Shown piece by piece: positions 58,574 through 64,000 of a DNA stretch of 64,000 nucleotides. The position numbers and the translations under genes were made by a program. The notes under the pieces were generated by a model. It was not told where the DNA came from. It worked only from the letters and a program-made list of their open reading frames with translations, and searched no databases. The DNA is from Spirochaetales bacterium (GTDB lineage: Bacteria > Spirochaetota > Spirochaetia > DSM-2461), in assembly GCA_028533045.1 (NCBI GenBank), contig JAQQAP010000027.1, positions 48,113 through 112,112 of the forward strand. Reading direction: 5' to 3'. Positions within the stretch are counted from its first letter, which is position 1; each line of letters starts with the position of its first letter.

Positions 58574-59484
58574 TGCCCGGTGGTAAAACTCTTCTGAACC
58601 GCCTCCTTGACCGTCTCTCCCTCTCCGGGCCACCCGATGAGCAGGGGAGAGTCGGGATCGTGGCGGGGAATGGTACGAAGCACAAGGCTCTCGCTCTGGT
58701 TGGCATAACAGTAGAGGCAGCCGTGCCCACAGCTATTATACTCTCCTATATCTATACCCAAAAGACAGTTACAGGCGTCTCTTTTTTGTAGATGGCCCGT
58801 CGGTTTAAGCTCCAGACCAAGAGCCCGCTCCAGGACCTCTTTCGTCAAGCATCCCCCCGTTTCCACGCCATATTCAGCCAGGGCTTCACTCTCCGCACAG
58901 GCGGTAATCCCCATCCCGTATTGAGAGGCAATCCTTACCATCTCCTTTGAAAGAGTGACCTGTTCCTCCCATGTCAGCTCCCGAATCCCGGGAAAATTTC
59001 GTTTGGTCTTCTCGTACAGGTCGACAAAGCTGATGATGCAGGTGTCGGTGAAGCCTTCCAGGGAGCGGGCCAGAGCCTCAAAGGACTCCAGATGGTAGGG
59101 AATGGTATATTTTTCGGTGAGAATAATGGGATCGTAACGCCACTGTATCTTTTCCGGGCCAAGCCGCCTGGAGAGTTCCCTGAAGCTTTTGACCACCATC
59201 TGCCAGGACGGGACGTGGGGTTCAACGTCCGGGCCGTAGGGGGTGATTGTCACATGCCAGAATTGGCGAAAGGGAGCCAACCGGTCCAGCCGCGAGAGGA
59301 GAGGGGCCGGATTTTTTGTGCAGAATACCAGGCAGTCCACCAGGGAGGGGTCGAGGCGGTAAGAGGTAATCTGCTCGGGGAAGTAGGGGTTCCGCACGTA
59401 GACATATCCCGCCTCTATGCGGTTGTAAAACCAGTCGCTGTAGTAGGCGGGAATGTCGGTGCGGTTACCGCTGTTTATGATCAT
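58558..59484 (-). CDS. DUF1848 family protein with Cys-rich C-terminal motif
   Basis: A 308-residue cytosolic protein of the DUF1848 family, which opens with INSGNRTDIPAYYSDWFYNRIEAGYVYVRNPYFPEQITSYRLDPSLVDCLVFCTKNPAPLL and includes the conserved WRYDPIILTEKY and IISFVDLYEKT. The C-terminal part has cysteines in KRDACNCLLGIDIGEYNSCGHGCLYCYAN, a radical-SAM-like CxxxCxxC placed at the C-terminus rather than the N-terminus. It may be an iron-sulfur enzyme of unknown reaction. No operon partner. Confidence 0.85.
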   Translation of the reverse strand: MIINSGNRTDIPAYYSDWFYNRIEAGYVYVRNPYFPEQITSYRLDPSLVDCLVFCTKNPAPLLSRLDRLAPFRQFWHVTITPYGPDVEPHVPSWQMVVKSFRELSRRLGPEKIQWRYDPIILTEKYTIPYHLESFEALARSLEGFTDTCIISFVDLYEKTKRNFPGIRELTWEEQVTLSKEMVRIASQYGMGITACAESEALAEYGVETGGCLTKEVLERALGLELKPTGHLQKRDACNCLLGIDIGEYNSCGHGCLYCYANQSESLVLRTIPRHDPDSPLLIGWPGEGETVKEAVQKSFTTGQGRLF

Positions 59485-59518
59485 TTGCCGGAATAGTGTC
59501 GTAAACCATTATGACATT

Positions 59519-61432
59519 TTATTCCAGACTGCTTATGGTGTCCATCATCTGATCAATATTATCCATAAGACCTTTGATTTTTTTCGTATGTACCGTCATG
59601 CGGCCTCCCACCGCTTTTGAGGATTCGGTCAGCTGGACGATGGAACCGTTGATATCGTCGCTCAGACTATTGGCTTCCAGCTGGTTTTCGTAGATTTTCC
59701 CTATTTCACCCTTTAATGAAGACATTCGGGTGATTACATCGGTGACCGCATCCTTACTCACCCGAACCTGACTATCCGTTTTATTGGCCAGGTTTTTCAC
59801 CTCCTTGGCAATAACGGCAAATCCCCCGTTGTTCCCCGCTCGGGCCGCCTCAATGGAAGCATTGAAGCCCAGTAAGTTTGTTTGCCCCGCTATATCTACG
59901 ATATCATGGAGAATGTTTTCCACCTTATTGGCGCTTTCTCCCAGATGGCCCAACTCTCCATTGATATGGGTCCCTTCGTTCTTCGTCTCGTCAATCAGCT
60001 TATGAAGGGAGATAAAATCCCTGTTTATCAGGTCCAGAAGTTTATCGTTTTCCTGAGTCTTCTGCTCGTACTCGTCGATAATCTCCGATATGAGATTGAT
60101 GCTTTTTCGGCTGTTGTCCCAAGCCTTGTCCTTGATAAGCATAATATGGTTTTGCTGATTGATTTTTCTTTTGAGGAAGAACTCTTTAAAGCGGGAGTAG
60201 CGGTCTATGAAATTGTCTATGTATTCGTCCCGGAAGCTTTCCCCCTCCTGCAGTCTGTAGAGGAAGAGGGCGGTGAGAGTCTGATTTATATTGACTCCCA
60301 GTAGTTCTCCAAAAGTGGAAAATCCCGCTGCGGGAATACCGTCAAAACAGTGTACTTTTTTAAGTTGATTCCCGTTTACCAGGCGACGGAGAATGCAGTC
60401 GTTAAAAATGGCCCCCAGAGCTTCCCCGTTTTTCCCCTGCCGGAAATTGTTGTAATCCTTCTCTATGGAACTGACAAAATCGGTGTGTTTCACCAGGAAC
60501 AGTTCGTCTCCAAAATCCAGATCACAGTAGAAATGGATTCTCCGGTTTTCAAAGTCGATATTCGATATGGATCTCACATAAATGTCTTCGCCTATTTTAA
60601 TGGCAAAGCTGTGATTCTGCAGTTTTCCTTCCAGGCTCTCTTCGGTGCAGCGAAAGTGGTCGCACAGTTCTGTTATGGCGTCTTTAAGTTCACCGGTTTC
60701 CTCATAAATCACGCTCTTAATATAGCGTTTAGCTGGATTGGCCTGGGCAATAGTCATGGAAAAAGGGGTGGCCTCGAAGTTCTGGGACTTAAAAATCCCC
60801 ATTCCAATATTCCTGTGGAAACGTATAAGGGTAACCACCGCCTTGTTTTGAACCACTTCCCGATTATTGAAAATGTAGGTTCCCATAAAGTCCAGCTTTC
60901 CTCCCGATGAGCCTCCAATGGTAAGGCAGGGGAGTTTGCCCGACTGGTAGAGGGCTTCCATGTAAAAGCTTTCACAGTGGGAGATGCCGTCAATCAGGGT
61001 GTAGGCAATACAGTGCTTGTGGTCAATGGGAAAGGAGGGGGTGAGCTTGGCGAATTCCTTCTCTATAAGATTTGTCCGCTTCTCCTCACAGAGGGCGCAG
61101 TCGTGCAGTTCGATGGTATGAACGTCCACATCTTCAATGATATCCGGGGAAAAGCCCTGGAGCACGATATTTTCCCTTTGGGCGTCATCACCCAGGTAGA
61201 GATCGGTAGATTTTTCTCCGTCCCGCGTAGAAAGTTCTCCTGCGGTAGAGGTGAGAATGAGCGTCGTTGAGGGAGGGCAGAGATTCTTTAGTGTGACCGA
61301 CGTAGCTTTGAAATCCAGATCGGGGGAGATGAATCCCAGGATGAGTCGGGGGCTTCCTCCGAACAGGGCATTTAAATTCAAATTGGCGATTTCTTTTCCG
61401 GAAACTATTAGTTGCTTTACCGAATCAATCAT
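59519..61432 (-). CDS. Soluble chemoreceptor with FIST sensory domain
   Basis: A 637-residue cytosolic protein. Residues about 25-380 are a FIST N plus FIST C module (LILGFISPDLDF, TLILTSTAGELSTRDGEK, GGSSGGKLDFMGTYIFNNREVVQNKAVVTLI, AIFNDCILRRLVNGNQLKKV), proposed to bind small ligands such as amino acids. The C-terminal part (about 420-637) is a chemoreceptor signalling hairpin with tip AGQTNLLGFNASIEAARAGNNGGFAVIAKEVKNLANKT. There is no transmembrane segment. AAGGAAGG precedes the ATG. It should signal to CheA from an intracellular cue. Confidence 0.88.
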   Translation of the reverse strand: MIDSVKQLIVSGKEIANLNLNALFGGSPRLILGFISPDLDFKATSVTLKNLCPPSTTLILTSTAGELSTRDGEKSTDLYLGDDAQRENIVLQGFSPDIIEDVDVHTIELHDCALCEEKRTNLIEKEFAKLTPSFPIDHKHCIAYTLIDGISHCESFYMEALYQSGKLPCLTIGGSSGGKLDFMGTYIFNNREVVQNKAVVTLIRFHRNIGMGIFKSQNFEATPFSMTIAQANPAKRYIKSVIYEETGELKDAITELCDHFRCTEESLEGKLQNHSFAIKIGEDIYVRSISNIDFENRRIHFYCDLDFGDELFLVKHTDFVSSIEKDYNNFRQGKNGEALGAIFNDCILRRLVNGNQLKKVHCFDGIPAAGFSTFGELLGVNINQTLTALFLYRLQEGESFRDEYIDNFIDRYSRFKEFFLKRKINQQNHIMLIKDKAWDNSRKSINLISEIIDEYEQKTQENDKLLDLINRDFISLHKLIDETKNEGTHINGELGHLGESANKVENILHDIVDIAGQTNLLGFNASIEAARAGNNGGFAVIAKEVKNLANKTDSQVRVSKDAVTDVITRMSSLKGEIGKIYENQLEANSLSDDINGSIVQLTESSKAVGGRMTVHTKKIKGLMDNIDQMMDTISSLE

Positions 61433-61559
61433 CTTTACCTTCCTTAATCATTGATTAGCGATAGCTTAAGCCTGGCGGCCCTTCGTTAGTTGATTTCCTA
61501 TTCATTCCCTTCTATAAAATAATATGTCTTTTTTGTGAAAATGCAAATTTGAAAGCGAC

Positions 61560-61588
61560 TTATCAGGACGGGAAAATAATGTTAAGTT
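61560..61588 (+). promoter_or_regulatory. Promoter of dbpA, leaderless type
   Basis: TTATCA (61560-61565), 17-bp spacer, TAAGTT (61583-61588), then GACCCT and the ATG at 61595, which coincides with the predicted transcription start. No Shine-Dalgarno. Confidence 0.5.
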
Positions 61589-61594
61589 GACCCT

Positions 61595-63001
61595 ATGAAG
61601 CCCTTCTCACACATAAACCTTAGCCAGTCCATGTTGGCCAACCTTGATAAACTCGCTTACCACACCATGACTCCCGTTCAGGAGGCGGCCTTACCTCCGG
61701 TACTCAAGGGAAAGGACCTGTTGGTTCAGGCCAAAACGGGGAGCGGGAAGACTGCCGCCTTTGGGATCGGCCTTTTGGAACAGCTTAAGATCGAATCCTT
61801 TCAGCTTCAAAGTCTTGTTCTCTGTCCCACCCGGGAGTTAGCCCTACAAGTCGCCGATGAGCTTCGTCGTCTGGCCCGCTTTAAGTCGCATATTAAGATT
61901 CTGACTCTTACGGGAGGTATGAATCAGCATAAACAGGAGCAATCCTTAACCCATCAGCCTCATATCGTTGTAGGGACGCCGGGACGAATCGCCAAACTTC
62001 TCAAAAGGGAGAGCCTTTTGGTGGATAATTTGACGAGCTTTGTCCTGGATGAGGCGGACCGAATGCTTGATATGGGCTTCATAGAGGATATTCGGGAAAT
62101 CATGGACTTCTTGCCGGACCATCGGCAGAATCTCTGCTTTTCCGCCACCTTCCCGGAGGAAATAAAAGCCCTTGGTCGGGATTTTATGAACGATCCCCGG
62201 GAAATCACAGTGGATATTTTTCACGGAAAAGAAGCCATTGAGCAGCATTTCTATAAGGTCCCCGTAGAGGAGAGAGGGCGGGCGGTGGTAAGCCTTCTGG
62301 GAGAATACAAGCCTTCTTCCGCCCTGATCTTCTGCAATACCAAAGATGCCTGCCGACGGCTCAGCGAAGAGATGACTAGCTACGGACTCTCCAACCTCTC
62401 CCTTCACGGCGACCTGGAACAGAAGGAGCGAAACGAAGTACTCATTCGCTTCTCCAACGGGAGCTGCCCCTACCTGGTTGCCACCGATGTGGCTGCCCGG
62501 GGGTTGGACATAGGCCGGATGGAAGCCGTCATAAATTATAACCTGCCCTTTGAACCGGAAACCTACATCCATCGCATCGGACGAACCGGGCGGGCAGGGG
62601 AGTCGGGACAGGCCTTTTCCCTTGTGAAAGAGGGAGAAGAATTCCGAATAGACCGATTAAGAGAACTTATGAAGCGGGACATAACCCCGGAAAAACTGGA
62701 TACGAGCCAAGCCGATTCGGTAAAACCCGTATCTCCGGGAATGGTGACCCTGAAAATCGCCGCAGGCCGGAAGGATAAAATCAGTGCCGGACATATAGTG
62801 GGAGCCATAACCGGGAGCGGAGAAATCGACGGAAATGATTTGGGGCAGATTGACCGGCTTGACCGGGCATCCTATGTGGCGGTGAAGAAGAACAGGGCCG
62901 ATTTGGCATTGAGGATCATGAGGGAATCATCCATTAAGGGGCGGCGGTACAAGGCCTCTCTGCTTGGTAATTCGAAACCCTCCGGCCCGTCACACACATA
63001 A
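61595..63001 (+). CDS. dbpA: DEAD-box RNA helicase DbpA
   Basis: A 468-residue helicase for 50S assembly. Motifs: Q (YHTMTPVQEAALP), I AKTGSGKT, Ia PTRELALQ, Ib GTPGR, II DEAD, III SAT, IV LIFCNT, V TDVAARGLDI, VI HRIGRTGRAG. The C-terminal 75 residues (MVTLKIAAGRKDKISAGHIVGAITGSGEIDGNDLGQIDRLDRASYVAVKKNRADLALRIMRESSIKGRRYKASLL) are the DbpA RNA-recognition domain that binds hairpin 92 of 23S rRNA. A -10 box lies six bases before the ATG. The stop is inside the left arm of the inverted repeat at 62995. Confidence 0.95.
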   Translation: MKPFSHINLSQSMLANLDKLAYHTMTPVQEAALPPVLKGKDLLVQAKTGSGKTAAFGIGLLEQLKIESFQLQSLVLCPTRELALQVADELRRLARFKSHIKILTLTGGMNQHKQEQSLTHQPHIVVGTPGRIAKLLKRESLLVDNLTSFVLDEADRMLDMGFIEDIREIMDFLPDHRQNLCFSATFPEEIKALGRDFMNDPREITVDIFHGKEAIEQHFYKVPVEERGRAVVSLLGEYKPSSALIFCNTKDACRRLSEEMTSYGLSNLSLHGDLEQKERNEVLIRFSNGSCPYLVATDVAARGLDIGRMEAVINYNLPFEPETYIHRIGRTGRAGESGQAFSLVKEGEEFRIDRLRELMKRDITPEKLDTSQADSVKPVSPGMVTLKIAAGRKDKISAGHIVGAITGSGEIDGNDLGQIDRLDRASYVAVKKNRADLALRIMRESSIKGRRYKASLLGNSKPSGPSHT

Positions 63002-63095
63002 TTAACGTTTATACGAAACCCTCCGCCGCTGGGCGCCTCCGGGTCGCCTTCAGCCATCCAGGCTGCCGGCTTTCGTATCAAACGGGAATTATGTG
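62995..63095. repeat. Long imperfect inverted repeat after dbpA
   Basis: 62995-63018 and 63071-63095 are complementary over about 24 bp with two mismatches and one extra unpaired base (CACATAATT...ATACGAAA against TTTCGTAT...AATTATGTG). The 52-bp loop is GC-rich. It may terminate dbpA, but the extrahelical base and size also recall folded recombination sites. Confidence 0.65.
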
Positions 63096-63315
63096 CCATT
63101 GGCCGTCCTGGCCAACGGTTAACTCATGCCGTACCGGGTCTCTCGCAAAGATCCCCCAGACAGGAAGGAAACGCCGCCGGGGGAAAGTAACCGGAATGAA
63201 GGTGAACCTGACGGCTCCCGTTCCGGGGACCGCAGGTTACCTTGGTAGGCTGAAATCCAGGCTCAAAGCCTGATAGGCAAGGGAACTAGGATGAGCAAAA
63301 AACCTCCAGCTCTTT
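63092..63315 (+). mobile_element. Possible group II intron remnant (5' part) with truncated ORF start
   Basis: The segment begins with GTGCC at the end of the inverted repeat, is non-coding and rich in GNRA-like and GAAA motifs, and ends in GGGAACTAGG just before ATG AGC AAA AAA (63291), the layout of an intron 5' region leading into a maturase ORF. That ORF stops after eight codons. No domain V and no reverse transcriptase are present, so this would be a deletion remnant. The assignment rests on general resemblance only. Confidence 0.3.
63201..63241 (+). repeat. Structured repeat, copy A
   Basis: GGTGAACC (63201-63208) can pair with AGGTTACC (63234-63241), closing an inner stem GGCTCCC/GGGGACC. 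Downstream TTGGTAGGCT. Copy B at 63723-63757 has the same outer arms and a different but also paired inner stem. Confidence 0.5.
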
Positions 63316-63678
63316 AAGTAATACCACAGAACCCCGATACGCTACCGGCGTTATCCGCTGGGAAACACCGTTCTTTTTGAAAATATAGAACTGGACCTCT
63401 CCATTATTGTTAGTTTTTACTTTTAGAAGATCCGATTTGTTATAACTTGATTGCCATTTCCGGAAGGCAACAACAAGAGTGTCTCCGGTTATCTCTATCC
63501 ATCTAATACCGTAATGTGGAGGAGAAATCCAGACTACGGCAAGGATACTTAAAACTATTCCAGTAATTAATGACCAAACGGAATGAGTGTTATGCCAAAG
63601 TCTTAAAAACATGACTGCGGATAAAAGAATGATTCCCCAATAGAGTTTTCCGGCCAGGAGCCTGGGATAATATTTCAT
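63286..63678 (-). CDS. Small membrane protein, unknown
   Basis: A 130-residue protein with two adjacent N-terminal helices (about 10-28, 33-52) and a soluble beta-rich C-terminus (GIRWIEITGDTLVVAFRKWQSSYNKSDLLKVKTNNNGEVQFYIFKKNGVSQRITPVAYRGSVVLLKELEVF), a plan like membrane-anchored bacterial PH-like domains. AAGGACAG precedes the ATG at 63678. It lies between two copies of a structured repeat and close to an IS256-type element; together with the lower G+C this suggests an accessory, transferred gene. Confidence 0.7.
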   Translation of the reverse strand: MKYYPRLLAGKLYWGIILLSAVMFLRLWHNTHSVWSLITGIVLSILAVVWISPPHYGIRWIEITGDTLVVAFRKWQSSYNKSDLLKVKTNNNGEVQFYIFKKNGVSQRITPVAYRGSVVLLKELEVFCSS

Positions 63679-63722
63679 TTTCTGTCCTTATACTTCTTCA
63701 CAATAACAAGTTTGGGGAAATC

Positions 63723-63757
63723 GGTGAACCAGACAGGGCTTTGCCCTGCAGGTTACC
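63723..63757 (+). repeat. Structured repeat, copy B, with neighbouring dyads
   Basis: GGTGAACC (63723-63730) and AGGTTACC (63750-63757) close an inner perfect stem CAGGGC-TTT-GCCCTG. It is followed by GGTTGGCT and two further dyads: GGTAAC-GCTA-GTTACC (63780-63795) and AACCTG...CAGGTT (63812-63817, 63830-63835). No gene is seen in 63679-63923. Confidence 0.5.
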
Positions 63758-63860
63758 TGGTTGGCTAGTGCGTAAAATAGGTAACGCTAGTTACCAAAGT
63801 AACATTCCATTAACCTGCGCTGATAGTGTCAGGTTCAATGGCCTTGTTACTTCATCATTC

Positions 63861-64000
63861 GACCCTGTAAATAAATTTGTGTAAAGCTCCAAAACTTTGT
63901 ATAAAAAGTAAGGAGCTTTTATTTTGTACGACACAGACGAATTTAACGAGCTGGCAAATAAACTAGCCAGTAACCTCAAGACTCCGCAAGATGTCTCTGA
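63861..64000 (+). mobile_element. Left end of an IS256-family insertion sequence
   Basis: GACCCTGTAAATAAATTTG (from 63861), continuing TGTAAA, resembles the terminal inverted repeats of IS256-family elements. TTGTGT (63877-63882), 17-bp spacer and TATAAA (63900-63905) form a promoter reaching into the repeat. The transposase frame starts at 63924. The right end lies outside the window, so target duplication cannot be checked. Confidence 0.7.
63924..64000 (+). CDS. IS256-family transposase, N-terminal fragment
   Basis: The frame begins with TTG at 63924, eight bases after AAGGAG, and is open to the window edge: MYDTDEFNELANKL, then ASNLKTPQDVS. The FNELAxKLASxLKTxxDVS pattern is characteristic of the N-terminus of IS256-type (Mutator family) DDE transposases. 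Only 25 residues are visible, so activity of the element cannot be judged. Confidence 0.7.
   Translation, partial: MYDTDEFNELANKLASNLKTPQDVS

Noticed and set aside
63791..63979. 62-codon minus-strand frame at the right edge
   Set aside because: It lies opposite the IS256 inverted repeat and transposase start and crosses the dyads of the non-coding patch; nothing supports it as a gene.
1..64000. CRISPR arrays, tRNA and rRNA genes
   Set aside because: No regularly spaced direct repeats and no cloverleaf or rRNA-like sequence were noticed on reading the window.

Overview
The window looks like chromosomal DNA of a free-living, probably anaerobic or microaerophilic spirochaete. This is an inference from gene content: a reverse-order rubrerythrin with a PerR-type regulator, a 1-Cys peroxiredoxin, two chemoreceptors, a LolA/RodZ/RimO/UvrD operon, many lipoproteins and outer-membrane-type proteins, and a SpoIIM/RDD/DUF4129/DUF4350/MoxR/DUF58 operon. 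No 16S rRNA or other taxonomic marker is present. Base composition is moderate (near half G+C by eye), genes are densely packed, and I saw no tRNA, rRNA or CRISPR array.

Layout. 1-2172 (minus): a small membrane protein, a class-3-type aldehyde dehydrogenase and a partial membrane regulator running off the left edge. 2173-3119 (plus): an Hsp20 chaperone behind a sigma-54-type promoter, two upstream palindromes and a hairpin-rich leader. 3129-5691: O-acetylhomoserine sulfhydrylase (metY-like) and, divergently, a membrane diguanylate cyclase. 5688-13642 (minus): an eight-gene operon with a YtrA-type GntR repressor, an SPFH protein, one ABC ATPase, three FtsX/MacB-type permeases, a LolA-like periplasmic protein and a predicted beta-barrel protein, preceded by a perfect 12-bp-armed operator. 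13687-17018 (minus): an orphan protein, a chemoreceptor and a C-type-lectin-fold protein. 17165-20736: a 7TM AraC regulator, a NorR-like sigma-54 activator and the divergent peroxiredoxin it probably controls. 20798-26079: peptidase T, a periplasmic-sensor membrane protein, a beta-keto acid cleavage enzyme, an ankyrin protein and a glycosyltransferase. 26096-28092: hflK-hflC. 28228-30354: Hpt protein, 7TM-LuxR regulator and rlmE. 30315-34467: a FecR/PEGA/propeller lipoprotein, a DAACS symporter and an SDR-like protein. 34542-37455: perR, reverse rubrerythrin, and a thioredoxin-CcdA fusion with a CPGC lipoprotein. 37084-43786 (minus): lolA-rodZ-rimO-uvrD and three more genes. 43978-49063: a degenerate kinase, a K+ channel, a beta-helix lipoprotein, two small DUF proteins and a solute-binding protein. 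49174-56715: transaldolase and the seven-gene MoxR/DUF58 operon. 56766-61432 (minus): an Ig-like lipoprotein, a DUF1848 protein and a FIST-domain chemoreceptor. 61595-63001: dbpA. 63002-64000: a repeat-rich accessory patch with a possible group II intron remnant, one small membrane gene and the left end of an IS256-family element.

Functional themes are redox and peroxide defence (peroxiredoxin, reverse rubrerythrin, PerR, thioredoxin-CcdA), envelope biogenesis and lipoprotein traffic (two LolA-like proteins, LolCDE-like permeases, RodZ, HflKC), and signalling (diguanylate cyclase, Hpt, LuxR/AraC membrane regulators, two chemoreceptors).

Three regulatory patterns stand out. First, about ten genes have a TAnnnT hexamer 5-8 nt before the start codon, in the best cases with a -35 box 17 nt further up and no Shine-Dalgarno sequence, which predicts widespread leaderless mRNAs. 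Second, two stress genes (hsp20 and the peroxiredoxin) have -24/-12 promoters with palindromic upstream sites at enhancer distance. Third, the perR start codon is separated from a strong Shine-Dalgarno by a perfect 10-bp hairpin that, when folded, would restore optimal spacing.
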